From NCBI RefSeq assembly GCF_001425385.1, contig NZ_LMQO01000005.1, positions 236,094-300,093 on the forward strand: 64,000 nucleotides of DNA, written 5' to 3'. Under the pieces are notes generated by a model. That model was not told the origin of the DNA. It did no database searches and worked only from the letters and a program-made list of their open reading frames with translations. Each line of letters starts with the position of its first letter. Position 1 is the first letter of the stretch. Positions 47,206 through 57,551 of this stretch are shown here, piece after piece. Made by a program: the position numbers and the translations under genes. The stretch comes from Sphingomonas sp. Leaf407. GTDB lineage: Bacteria > Pseudomonadota > Alphaproteobacteria > Sphingomonadales > Sphingomonadaceae.

Positions 47206-47367
47206 TCACCAGATCATTTCCTCAATCGCCGCCCAATCCCCCGCTGCAACCATCACCACGCCAACGCCATCGTCGCGCTCAATCGCCACCGGCGTTCGCT
47301 CTGCGACTACCCGGTCAATCAGTGCTCCAAGATCGCGCGTCGCGTCGCCAAGGCTGATGCTGTCCAT
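47206..47367 (-). CDS. Orphan Phd/YefM-type antitoxin-like protein
   Basis: 53 residues from ATG 47367. ISLGDATRDLGALIDRVVAE and RTPVAIERDDGVGVVMVAAG follow the Phd/YefM pattern, with a DNA-binding N-terminal half. The protein stops soon after WAAIEEMIW, before the C-terminal toxin-binding helix usually found, and no toxin frame follows on either side. It is probably a truncated remnant or a solitary regulator. It is divergent from the HTH protein gene. Confidence 0.6.
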   Translation of the reverse strand: MDSISLGDATRDLGALIDRVVAERTPVAIERDDGVGVVMVAAGDWAAIEEMIW

Positions 47368-47460
47368 TCCGCGACCATAGCCCATTCCCACCCGTCCAAA
47401 CATCCCCACCCCCCAAAAACCGCTGTCCTACACCCCCCGACCCATGCTCGGCTGCCGCCC

Positions 47461-48441
47461 ATGCAGACCCCCACGCCAGCGCGCCCTGCGCCCTCGCCCG
47501 CCCTGCAACCGCTGCCCGAGCCGCATCCGCTGTTGCAGGTCGATCCCCCCACCGACACGCCCTATATCGACGCGCACGGCTTCGATCCGGCCGCCTATGA
47601 ATGGATTCCGGTCAAACGAAAGCCGCGCAGCGACGGCTGGACCGAGGCGCGGCAGCGCGAGTTCATCGAGGCGCTGGCCGATGGCGGTTCGGTCGATCAG
47701 GCGGCACGCTCGGTCGGCATGAGCCGGGTCAGCGCCTATGGCCTGCGCCGCGCCGAGGGCGGCGAGCCCTTCGCCCACGCATGGGACGCGGCGATCGCGC
47801 AGGCGGTGGCGATGCTGGTCGATGTCGCGTTCGAACGCGCGGTCAACGGGTCGGAGGAAGTGGTGTTCGATCGCAACGGCCGCCGCGTCGGCCTGCGCCA
47901 CCGTCACGGCGACCGGATGCTGATGTTCCTGCTCGCCGCCCATTATCCCGATCGCTACGGCCATCACGCCCGCGCGCGCTCGCGCGGCGCGCCCGATCCC
48001 GCGCGGGTCGAGGTCGCGCCCGTTGCCGCACCGGCCGCCACGCTGCCCGACGAACCGGCCGCCGATCGCCCCCGGCTCGATCCGCCGTTGCCGCTGGCGC
48101 AGGCGCTCGAACGCCTCGCCCCGGTGGCACCCGCCGAACCGCATCGCGCGATCGATCCCGCCGACCTCGATACGCGGATCGCCTGCGCCGATATTCTCGA
48201 CGGCCGGTTGCCGCGCTGGTGCGACCCCCATCGCCCCCAGCCCGAGGAACCGCTCCAGCCGCCGATCCACATCCCCAACGAGGACGACGGCGACGATGAC
48301 CTGCCCTATATTCCCGCCCCCGGTCCGCTGGGCGTGGACTTCGAAATTCAGCTCGCCCTCGCCAAGCGCGCCGCCGCGACCGGCCTGACCCCCGACCATC
48401 CGGGCAAGCGCGCCCGCCGCCGCAAGGCGCGGCGAGTGTAA
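47461..48441 (+). CDS. HTH-domain protein, terminase-small-subunit-like N part
   Basis: 326 residues from ATG 47461. A proline-rich start (about 1-45) is followed by a helix-turn-helix segment TEARQREFIEALADGGSVDQ with AARSVGMSRVSAYGLRRAEG, then a helical region HAWDAAIAQAVAMLVDVAFE and GDRMLMFLLAAHYPDRYG. The C-terminal half is Pro/Ala-rich with an acidic NEDDGDDDLP patch and a basic KRARRRKARR end. I associate this architecture with sphingomonad hypothetical proteins; the HTH resembles phage terminase small subunits but no phage genes are near. Function unknown. Confidence 0.75.
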   Translation: MQTPTPARPAPSPALQPLPEPHPLLQVDPPTDTPYIDAHGFDPAAYEWIPVKRKPRSDGWTEARQREFIEALADGGSVDQAARSVGMSRVSAYGLRRAEGGEPFAHAWDAAIAQAVAMLVDVAFERAVNGSEEVVFDRNGRRVGLRHRHGDRMLMFLLAAHYPDRYGHHARARSRGAPDPARVEVAPVAAPAATLPDEPAADRPRLDPPLPLAQALERLAPVAPAEPHRAIDPADLDTRIACADILDGRLPRWCDPHRPQPEEPLQPPIHIPNEDDGDDDLPYIPAPGPLGVDFEIQLALAKRAAATGLTPDHPGKRARRRKARRV

Positions 48442-48495
48442 ACTTTGTAAACTTTGGGGGGAATTGGGGAGCGGAACCGCCGGCTCCACCCCCCT

Positions 48496-48690
48496 TCGTC
48501 ATTCCGGCGCAGGCCGGAATCCATACACGCTGACGGCGCGGTTCCTGCCCGGACGGCAGTTGCGACCGGCGCGGGAGGCGACCGGTCGACGGCCGCGCCA
48601 CGGGCAAAGCCCGTGGCGTCGAACGGCGCTGCTGGCGCCGTCGGCCGCGCGCGCCTTGTGCGGCTTGGCGTAGCTGACGCTACGCCTTGC
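48496..48690. repeat. Family F copy plus a row of hairpins
   Basis: Between the HTH gene and the lipoprotein gene lie a family F hairpin (ATTCCGGCGCAGGCCGGAAT, 48501-48520), GCCACGGGCAAAGCCCGTGG (48597-48616), GGCGCTGCTGGCGCC (48625-48639) and GGCGTAGCTGACGCTACGCC (48667-48686). The style matches the element at 13.3-13.6 kb. The last hairpin lies 15 nt before the lipoprotein stop and could end its transcript. Confidence 0.6.
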
Positions 48691-48700
48691 CCGGCGCGCG

Positions 48701-48979
48701 TTACATCCGGTTCGCGACTGCCTGCTCGATCTGGGCATTGTCGTCGTCGTCAGCCTTCTCGGCGGCGTCCTCGCCCATCTCGCGAACGTTCTCGGCGCGA
48801 TCCTCGAGCGCGTCCTCGACCTGCTCGTTGCTCGTCAGATCGGCCTGATCCTCCAGCGCGTCGGCGCGGTTCTCGGTCATCGCCTCGATGTTGTCCGCCG
48901 CCTTGTCGTCGGCATTGCCGCCGCACGCGCCCAGCATCAACAGTCCGGCCATGCCGGCCGCTTTCATCATCGTCTTCAT
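48701..48979 (-). CDS. Small acidic lipoprotein
   Basis: 92 residues from ATG 48979, with AAGGGG 9 nt upstream. The lipoprotein signal KAAGMAGLLMLGACGG has its lipidation Cys at about 18. The mature part is highly charged and helical (NIEAMTENRADALEDQADLT, then VEDALEDRAENVREMGEDAA), probably a coiled coil. No family is recognised beyond small sphingomonad lipoproteins. It lies upstream of ung on the map, on the same strand and with its own leader. Confidence 0.75.
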   Translation of the reverse strand: MKTMMKAAGMAGLLMLGACGGNADDKAADNIEAMTENRADALEDQADLTSNEQVEDALEDRAENVREMGEDAAEKADDDDNAQIEQAVANRM

Positions 48980-49033
48980 GGTGCTTGTCCCCTTCGAAAC
49001 CAACCGGCCCGGCCATTCGCCGGACAGGCGGCA

Positions 49034-49780
49034 TCAATCGTCCGCCGCGTCCAAAGGTTCCGCCTGCGTACCGACCGCCGGCACCGCCCAGTCGATCGCG
49101 CCCCGGCCCTGCGCTTCCAGAAAGGCATTGGCCTGCGAAAACGGCCGGCTGCCGAACCACCCGCTATGCGCCGACAATGGCGAGGGGTGCCGCGCTTTCA
49201 GCACCAGATGCCGCCCGCCGGCCGCGCCGTCCTGCACGAACGCCGCCTTCTTCTGTGCATGCGATCCCCACAGCATGAAGACGCTGGGCGGGGCATGTTC
49301 GGCCACCGCATGGACGATCGCGTCGGTGAACGCCTCCCACCCATGCCCCGCATGCGACGCCGCGCGCCCCTGCTCCACGGTCAGCACGCTGTTGAGCAGC
49401 AGCACGCCCTGCTCGGCCCAGTGTCCCAGATAGCCATGGCGCGCCGGCGCGATCCCCAGATCGTCGTGCAGCTCCTTGTAGATGTTGCGCAGCGACGGCG
49501 GCACCGCGACGCCCGGCCGCACCGAAAAGCTCAGCCCATGCGCCTGCCCCGGCCCATGATAGGGGTCCTGCCCCAAAATGACGACCCGTACCTGGTCCAG
49601 CGGCGTGGCCAGCGCCGCGAACCAGTCGCGCGAATGCGGCAGCACCCGCTTCCCCGCCGCCTTCTCGGCGGTCAGGAACGCGCGCAGCGCCGCCATCCCC
49701 GGCCCGGCCAGCACCGGCGACAGGGCGGGGCCCCAACTGGGATCGATGCCGGCGGGAAGCGGGGCAGGGGTGTCGTTCAT
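49034..49780 (-). CDS. ung: Uracil-DNA glycosylase family 1
   Basis: 248 residues. The catalytic motif [18 protein letters not shown] and the DNA-intercalation motif [17 protein letters not shown] are intact. The enzyme removes uracil from DNA to start base-excision repair. The start at 49780 has AAGGA 6 nt upstream; the frame continues to 50020 through a repeat without coding likeness. The gene stands alone. Confidence 0.96.
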   Translation of the reverse strand: MNDTPAPLPAGIDPSWGPALSPVLAGPGMAALRAFLTAEKAAGKRVLPHSRDWFAALATPLDQVRVVILGQDPYHGPGQAHGLSFSVRPGVAVPPSLRNIYKELHDDLGIAPARHGYLGHWAEQGVLLLNSVLTVEQGRAASHAGHGWEAFTDAIVHAVAEHAPPSVFMLWGSHAQKKAAFVQDGAAGGRHLVLKARHPSPLSAHSGWFGSRPFSQANAFLEAQGRGAIDWAVPAVGTQAEPLDAADD

Positions 49781-49817
49781 GGCGTCCTTCTTAGACGCTC
49801 GTCCCGTCGCGTGGAAG

Positions 49818-49937
49818 CGGCACCGGCCCGCTCCTCCTCCCGGCCACCCACAGCGTATCCTGATTGGGTGGCCGGGTGCGGGTAGCCCAGCAAAGTAATA
49901 CTTTGCTGGGACCCGAGGGGGAGCGGGCCGGTGCCGC
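49818..49937. repeat. Family E inverted repeat, copy 3, with inserted hairpin
   Basis: GGCACCGGCCCGCTCC (49819-49834) pairs with GGAGCGGGCCGGTGCC, (49920-49935). Inside lie CCCGGCCACCCA with TGGGTGGCCGGG, and an extra hairpin CCCAGCAAAGTAATACTTTG ending CTGGG (49887-49911). The hairpin core GCAAAGTA/TACTTTGC is shared with the element at 13496-13520. Confidence 0.8.
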
Positions 49938-49943
49938 CCGACG

Positions 49944-51443
49944 TCAAAAGAGCCCCGGCACCTCGCGCTGCACGGTCGACGGCCGGTCGGGCTGGAGCAG
50001 CGTCCGCTCCTCTCCGCCAAGCGAGCGCGGCGAGGCGTTCAGCCCGTCGCCCCGCGCGCTGGCCGATGCGCCGATCCGCGAACATTGCCGCCCGGCAAGG
50101 AAGTCGAGCGCGCGCGCCACCGACTGTTCGCGAACATCGCCCAGCGGATAGCTGATGTCGTCGCTCGCCTGACAGGTGTTGGGGACGGTAGTGGCAAGCC
50201 CGTTATAATAGGCCGCCGACCGCGCCGAGTTCTGCACCGCCAGCGCCACGACGCGCAGCCGGTCGTCGCACCCGGCCCGGTCGAGCCCGATCTGGCCGAC
50301 CGGCTTGCCATAGGTGTTGGTGCCGACCAGCGCCATGTTGTTGCCGAGGTAGGGCACGAAGGCGTTGATGACCAGTTCGCTCGCCGACGCGGTATTGCCG
50401 GTGCCGATGAAGGCGATCTTGGTCGGCGTCACCGACTGTGCGGTCGGGGCGAAATATTTGACCGTATTCTCGGACGCCTTCTCGGGCCGGAACGACGTAT
50501 AGCTGTACACGTCGCTGCCCGACTTGCCGCCACCCAGTAGGTCGCCCATCAGCTCGGCGACCGAGATCAGCCCGCCGCCATTGTAGCGGAAGTCGATGAC
50601 GAACTCGGTGATCCCCTGCGCCCGGAAACTGGCGAAGGCATCGCGCAGCGGCTGGTTGGCCGGCGAGATGAAGGTGCGCAGGTTGATGTAGCCGACCCGC
50701 TTCGATCCGTCCTGCAACACCTTGGCGCCATAACGGGTCGATACCGGCAGCAGGTTGAAATCGGTCTTGGCGACGTTCGCGGTGGTCGTCGTCCCCTCGA
50801 TCGTGCGGAAGCGGAAGGTGCGCGTCGTCCCCGCACTGTCCGGCCCCAGCGCGGTGGTCAGCCCGGCGGTGCCCTCCGCGGCGATGATCGACGACACGTC
50901 GCGTAAGGTAGCGCTGCTGGTGCCGATCTGGGTGATCTCGGTCCCGCGATCGATCCCGGCGGCCAGCGCCGGCCCGCCCTCGAACGCCTCGGTCACGAGC
51001 AGCCGCCGCCCGGTCGAATCAAGCGCGAAGCGCACGCCATAGCCCGCGGTCGATCCCGAGCTGTAATAGGCGTTCTCCTCGGCGATCGAGGTGAGATAGG
51101 TGAAATACCGGTCCTTGCCCTGCGCCCGCGCGGTCGCGGTCAGCAAATCGATATAGCCGCCGACCGTGGTGAACGACGTGGGGTCGGGGCTGGCGGGCAG
51201 CGTTTCGGGAAAGAGATACCATTCGCGAAGCTGGGCCAGTGCCCAGTCCTGCCGCTCGCGCAGCGAACAGCCGGTCGTGGCGGTCGGCGTGGGGCTGGCG
51301 GTCGGCGTGCCCGTGCCGCCGGTCGATCCGCCACCGCCGCTGCCGACGGTCCCGGCGCCGCTCCCGCCGCCGCCGCATGCCGACAGCATTGCCAGCACGC
51401 CCAATGCCGCCCCGAACCGACCCCGCATACGCCCACTCCACAT
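49944..51443 (-). CDS. S41 family C-terminal-processing peptidase, lipoprotein
   Basis: 499 residues. A lipoprotein signal ([15 protein letters not shown]) and a low-complexity Gly/Ser/Thr/Pro linker (about 24-55) precede a PDZ-like region and the S41 catalytic domain. The nucleophile region is [18 protein letters not shown] and the Lys partner is in [12 protein letters not shown]. It probably cleaves proteins at the C terminus in the periplasm or outer membrane. The start is 51443 (AGGA upstream) or 51428 (GGAG upstream). It is followed upstream by the GDP-mannose enzyme gene on the same strand. Confidence 0.9.
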   Translation of the reverse strand: MWSGRMRGRFGAALGVLAMLSACGGGGSGAGTVGSGGGGSTGGTGTPTASPTPTATTGCSLRERQDWALAQLREWYLFPETLPASPDPTSFTTVGGYIDLLTATARAQGKDRYFTYLTSIAEENAYYSSGSTAGYGVRFALDSTGRRLLVTEAFEGGPALAAGIDRGTEITQIGTSSATLRDVSSIIAAEGTAGLTTALGPDSAGTTRTFRFRTIEGTTTTANVAKTDFNLLPVSTRYGAKVLQDGSKRVGYINLRTFISPANQPLRDAFASFRAQGITEFVIDFRYNGGGLISVAELMGDLLGGGKSGSDVYSYTSFRPEKASENTVKYFAPTAQSVTPTKIAFIGTGNTASASELVINAFVPYLGNNMALVGTNTYGKPVGQIGLDRAGCDDRLRVVALAVQNSARSAAYYNGLATTVPNTCQASDDISYPLGDVREQSVARALDFLAGRQCSRIGASASARGDGLNASPRSLGGEERTLLQPDRPSTVQREVPGLF

Positions 51444-51520
51444 CCTGATCCTGCCCGCAGCCTATACCCGGGCCGACCAAAGGGAAATGGATTCTCGGTG
51501 CAGGCGGCGTACCGCCGGGA

Positions 51521-52573
51521 TTACGGCTTCATCGCCTCGATCAGCCGCTTGACCTCCTGCGACCGGCCGCGCGGCAGGATCATCACGTCGTTGCCGCTGG
51601 CGACGACGATCAGGTCCTTCACCCCGACCATCGCGATCCGCACCCCGTCCGACCGGACGAGGCAGTTGGTCGAATCGAGGATGGTGACGTTGCTGCCGTG
51701 CGTGTTCAGTTCGGCATCGAGCTCGCTGATCGCGTGCAGCGCGTCCCAGCTCCCGACGTCGTTCCACCCCATCGCCACTGGCGCCACCGCGACCCGCTCG
51801 GCACGCTCCATCACCGCATAGTCGATCGAATCCGACGGACACGCGGCAAAGGATTCGGCGTCGGGACGGATGCAGATGCCGTCGCGCGCCGCCCGCTCCA
51901 TCGATTGGCGCGCGGCGCGGCCCATCGCCGGGACATGCACGTCGAGCGCTTCGAGGAACTTGTCGGCGCGGAACAGGAAGATGCCGCCGTTCCACGCATG
52001 ATCGCCCGACGCCAGCATTGCCTCCGCCTTGTCGAGCGGCGGCTTCTCGACGAAGCGGTCGACGCGGTGGACCCCCTCGACCAGTGGTTCGCCGACCTTG
52101 ATCCAGCCATAGCCGGTCTCGGGCGCGTCGGGGGTGATGCCGAACGTCACCAGCCAGCCATCGGCGACCAGCGGCAAGGCACGGGCGATGGCGGCGCGGA
52201 ACGCCTCCAGATCGGCGATGACATGGTCGGACGGCATGACGAGCAGCGGCGCATCGCCCGCGCCCGCCGCGATCGCCGCCAGCGCGATCGCCGGCGCGGT
52301 GTTGCGCGCCATCGGCTCGAGGATCACCGCCTGCGGGCTGAGGTCGACCGCGGCGAGCTGTTCCTCGACCGCGCTGGCATGGCTGGCATTGGCGACGACG
52401 ATCGGCGCGGCATAATCCGCCCCGACCGTCCGCCGCGCGGTCAGTTGCAGCATCGTCTCCTCGGCGGTCAGCGCCAGGAACTGCTTGGGCTTTTCAGGAC
52501 GCGACATCGGCCACAGCCGGGTCCCCGACCCCCCCGAGAGAATGACGGGGACGATGGCGGGTTGCGACGACAT
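51521..52573 (-). CDS. manC: Mannose-1-phosphate guanylyltransferase
   Basis: 350 residues. The nucleotidyltransferase signature is PVILSGGSGTRLWPMSRPEK, with VDRFVEKPPLDKAEAML and the metal site region GWNDVGSWDAL. The phosphomannose isomerase domain fused to ManC in many bacteria is missing, so it makes GDP-mannose only. The start at 52573 has GGAGA 9 nt upstream. It is divergent from the sugar transferase gene with 175 bp between, fitting joint use in exopolysaccharide synthesis. Confidence 0.93.
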   Translation of the reverse strand: MSSQPAIVPVILSGGSGTRLWPMSRPEKPKQFLALTAEETMLQLTARRTVGADYAAPIVVANASHASAVEEQLAAVDLSPQAVILEPMARNTAPAIALAAIAAGAGDAPLLVMPSDHVIADLEAFRAAIARALPLVADGWLVTFGITPDAPETGYGWIKVGEPLVEGVHRVDRFVEKPPLDKAEAMLASGDHAWNGGIFLFRADKFLEALDVHVPAMGRAARQSMERAARDGICIRPDAESFAACPSDSIDYAVMERAERVAVAPVAMGWNDVGSWDALHAISELDAELNTHGSNVTILDSTNCLVRSDGVRIAMVGVKDLIVVASGNDVMILPRGRSQEVKRLIEAMKP

Positions 52574-52748
52574 GCGATGGAGTCTCCGATGCGGCGCAGA
52601 CAAGCGCCATGCCAGCCTGAAGCGGGTGGCCGTTGCGCTATAACAACAAGCGCGAAAAGAGTATCCGCCGCGTTCAGTATTTCTTTGCCCTTTCGCGCGA
52701 TAGCGGGTGGGTGTCGGCTGGCCTTACACCTGTTTCGGGACTCCAACC

Positions 52749-54137
52749 ATGATCCGGCTGTTCAAGCACTATGTGCCCAATGCCGTCCTCCTGCTGGGCG
52801 TCCTCGACTTCGCGGTCCTGCTGCTGGCGGGCGAGCTCGGCTGGGTCGTGCGCGCGATGCAGATCGGCATGGAAGTGGGGCCGACGCACGGCCGCATCGC
52901 CGAACTGGCGAGCTTCGCGGTCAGCCTCGAACTCGCGATGGTCGCGGTCGGGGTGTATGGCACTGATTCGCTGCAATCGCTGCGCTTCGCGACCGCACGG
53001 CTGCTGGTCGCGATCTCGCTCGGCGTCATCTTCATCTCGCTGCTGCTGTTCCTGTTCCCGACGATCATGTTGTGGCGTTCCAACCTGCTCTACGCGATGG
53101 GTTTCGCGGTCGTGCTGCTGGTGCTGTTGCGGATCGTCACCGGCACGCTGCTCGGCGGACAGGCGTTCAAGCGGCGCGTGGTGGTGCTGGGTGCGGGCGA
53201 GCGCGCGTTACGGCTCAAGACGCTGGGACAGGCGCCCGGCGCAGGCTTCGTCGTCGTCGGCTATATCGCGATGCGCGAAAGCGACCGAATGATCCCCGAA
53301 GCGATCGCCCGCGACGCGATCCACAATCTCGCCGATCATGTCGTGCTGCTGGGGGCGGCCGAAGTCGTCCTCGCGCTCGAGGAACGGCGCGGGGCGCTGC
53401 CGCTGAAAGACCTGTTGCGGATCAAGACCACCGGCGTCCACGTCAACGAGATCTCGACCTTCCTCGAACGCGAGACCGGCCGCGTCGATCTCGACAGCGT
53501 CAATCCGTCGTGGCTGATCTTCTCCGACGGATTTTCCTCGGGGCGGATGTTCTCCAGCATCGTCAAGCGGATGTTCGACGTCCTCGCCAGCCTGCTGCTG
53601 CTCGGAATCACGCTGCCGGTCATCGCGCTTGCCGCCCTGGCGGTGAAGCTCGACAGTCGCGGCCCCGCCTTCTACCGCCAGCGCCGCGTCGGCCTGTACG
53701 GCGTCAGCTTCGACATTCCCAAGCTCCGCTCGATGCGCACCGATGCCGAGGTCGCGGGCACCGCCGTCTGGGCCGAAAAGGACGATCCGCGCATCACCCG
53801 CGTCGGGCGTTTCCTGCGCAAGACCCGCATCGACGAACTGCCGCAATGCTGGAGCGTGCTGAAAGGCGAGATGAGCTTCGTCGGCCCCCGTCCCGAACGG
53901 CCGCAGTTCGTCGCCGACCTCGAAACGCAACTGCGCTATTATGCCGAGCGGCATATGGTGAAGCCGGGCATTACCGGCTGGGCGCAGATCAACTATCCCT
54001 ATGGCGCCTCGATCGACGATGCGCGCCAAAAGCTCGAATACGACCTCTACTACGCCAAGAATTATTCGCCGTTCCTCGATCTGCTGATCCTGCTCCAGAC
54101 GCTCCGGGTCGTCATCTGGTCGAGCGGGGCGCGGTGA
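52749..54137 (+). CDS. Polyprenyl-phosphate sugar transferase, EpsB/TIGR03013 type
   Basis: 462 residues. Four N-terminal membrane spans and a CoA-binding-like middle (VVVLGAGERALRLKTLGQAP) precede the bacterial sugar transferase domain, with KRMFDVLASLLLLGITLPVI, DIPKLRSMRTDAE and MSFVGPRPERPQFV. It starts polysaccharide assembly by placing the first sugar phosphate on undecaprenyl phosphate. This subtype travels with the exosortase/PEP-CTERM gene set. prsK starts 4 nt after its stop, so the two are surely in one operon. The start at 52749 is the family N terminus. Confidence 0.92.
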   Translation: MIRLFKHYVPNAVLLLGVLDFAVLLLAGELGWVVRAMQIGMEVGPTHGRIAELASFAVSLELAMVAVGVYGTDSLQSLRFATARLLVAISLGVIFISLLLFLFPTIMLWRSNLLYAMGFAVVLLVLLRIVTGTLLGGQAFKRRVVVLGAGERALRLKTLGQAPGAGFVVVGYIAMRESDRMIPEAIARDAIHNLADHVVLLGAAEVVLALEERRGALPLKDLLRIKTTGVHVNEISTFLERETGRVDLDSVNPSWLIFSDGFSSGRMFSSIVKRMFDVLASLLLLGITLPVIALAALAVKLDSRGPAFYRQRRVGLYGVSFDIPKLRSMRTDAEVAGTAVWAEKDDPRITRVGRFLRKTRIDELPQCWSVLKGEMSFVGPRPERPQFVADLETQLRYYAERHMVKPGITGWAQINYPYGASIDDARQKLEYDLYYAKNYSPFLDLLILLQTLRVVIWSSGAR

Positions 54138-54141
54138 TCGC

Positions 54142-56201
54142 GTGCTGACCGGCATCGTCATCTGGGGCCATGCGGCCGCCGCGCTGCTGTTCGGCGTGCT
54201 GACATTATGGGTCGCCCGGCGCGACGAGGGCGAGGACGAACTGCCGCGCGCGCTGCTCGCCGTGGCACTCGGCGCGACCGCGCTCTGGGCGCTGTCGGTC
54301 GCCGGCAACGGCAGCGCGGAGCCCGAGACGCGACTGCTCGAAGGGGTGCGCACGCTCGGCTGGCTGGCGGTGCTGGTTGCGATCCAGCGGCGCTCGGGCG
54401 CCGGGGGTACGCTGGGGGTGGGCGCGACGCTCGCCTGTCTCGCGGTCGCCGCCGTCACCGCCACGCAGGCGCTGCTGCACATCGCCGTGCCGACCATCCA
54501 CGATCCCGCCGGCGCGCAGGCAATGCTCGACGTGGCGACGATGCTGCGCGCGCTCGCCGCGCTTGGCGCGCTGGCGCTGCTGCACGGCATGTTCCCGCGC
54601 GCGGCATCCTCGGGCGCGCGGCTGGTATTGCTGGCGGTCGGCGCGATCTGGCTGATCGATGCGAATTTCAGCATCGCGCTCTATCTGTTGCGCGAGGTGC
54701 CGAGCGAACTGATGGCGGCGCGCGGGCTGGCGCTGGTCGCGCTGGCGGCGATGATCGCGCTGGCGCTGTCGCGACGCGGCGGTGGTTCGGTGCAGCTTTC
54801 GCGCGCGGTCGCCTTTCATTCGCTGTCGCTGCTCGGGCTTGCCGCCTATTTCGCGATCACCATCCTCGCCACCGCGCTGATCGCCGCGCTGGGTGGCACC
54901 CACGCCCGTATCGCGCAGACCGCGTTCGTGTTCGGCTCGACCGCCGCGCTGCTCACCGCCGCGTCGTCGGGCTGGCTGCGGGCGTGGATCAAGGTGAAGC
55001 TGACCAAGCACCTCTTTCGCCACCGCTACGACTATCGCGCCGAATGGACCCGCTTCACCGAGACGCTGGGCGAACCCAAGGGCGCCGCCCCGCTCGACGA
55101 ACGGCTGGTGAAGGCGGTCGCCGACCTGACCGATTCGCCCGCCGGACTATTGTTCGTCGCCGACGACGGCGAACTGGCGCTGCAGGCGACGTGGCACTGG
55201 GACGGCGCGGTCCCGCCGGGCGATGGCGACGCCGCGCTCGCTGCCTATCTCGATACGACCGGCCGTATCCTCGAACTCGATTCGGTGCGCGAAGGGACGG
55301 CAGGCGTGGCCGACCGCGAGGCGGTATCGCCCGCGTTGCTGGCACAGGAGGACGCCTGGGTCATCGTGCCGCTGCCGCATCTTGGCCGGCTGACCGGCGC
55401 GATCCTGCTCGCCCGTCCGCTGCTGCCCCGCGCACTCGACTGGGAGGATTTCGACCTGCTGCGCATCGCCGGGCGGCAGGTGGCGAGCTATCTCGCCGAG
55501 GCCCGCGCGCAGGGCGCACTGGCCGAAGCGCGCCGGTTCGAGGAGTTCAACCGCCGCTTCGCCTTCATCCTGCACGACGTGAAGAACATCGTCAGCCAGC
55601 TAAGCCTCGTCGCGCGCAATGCCGAGCGCCACGCCGACAACCCCGCGTTCCGCGCCGACATGGTTGCGACACTGAACGAATCGGCCGCGCGGATGAGCGA
55701 CCTGCTCGCCCGCCTTGCCGAACGCGAGCCGCCGCGCACCGCCGCGCCGGGGCCGGTGGCATTGGCGACCATCGCCGCCCAGTCGGCGCATCGCTTCCGT
55801 CTGCGCGGGGCGATCGAGGTTTCGGGCGATGGCGAACCCCATGCCGCCGCCGATCCCGCCCGGCTGCAACAGGTGGTCGACCATCTGGCCCACAACGCGC
55901 TCGACGCGGGCGGCAGCACCCCGGTGCGGATCGTCACCGGTGGCGATGCGACATCGGCATGGATCGACGTGATCGACACCGGCATCGGCATGACCCGCCA
56001 GTTCGTCCGCGACGAGCTGTTCCGCCCGTTCGTCTCGTCCAAGCCGACCGGCTTCGGCATCGGCGCCTATGAGGCGCGCCAGTTGACCGAGGCGATGGGC
56101 GGGCGGATCGATGTCGAGAGCATCGCGGGCCAGGGCACCCGCTTCCGCGTGGTGCTGCCCGCCGCATCCCCCCTTGCCCCGCCGACGCTGGAACAGGCCG
56201 C

Positions 56202-56205
<4 letters not shown>
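54142..56205 (+). CDS. prsK: PEP-CTERM system histidine kinase PrsK
   Basis: 687 residues from GTG 54142. Eight or so membrane segments (about 1-285) are followed by a GAF-like domain (about 330-460). The kinase core follows, with the phospho-accepting His in FAFILHDVKNIVSQLSLVAR and an ATPase domain containing DTGIGMTRQFVRDELFRPFV and SSKPTGFGIGAYEARQL. PrsK pairs with PrsR in bacteria that have exosortase A. Its stop overlaps the prsR start (ATGA). The signal it senses is unknown. Confidence 0.92.

Positions 56206-57534
<1,329 letters not shown>

Positions 57535-57551
<17 letters not shown>

Noticed and set aside
52574..52748. Sigma-54 promoter for the sugar transferase operon under PrsR
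   Set aside because: I found no GG-N10-GC element with acceptable flanks in the divergent manC/transferase space.
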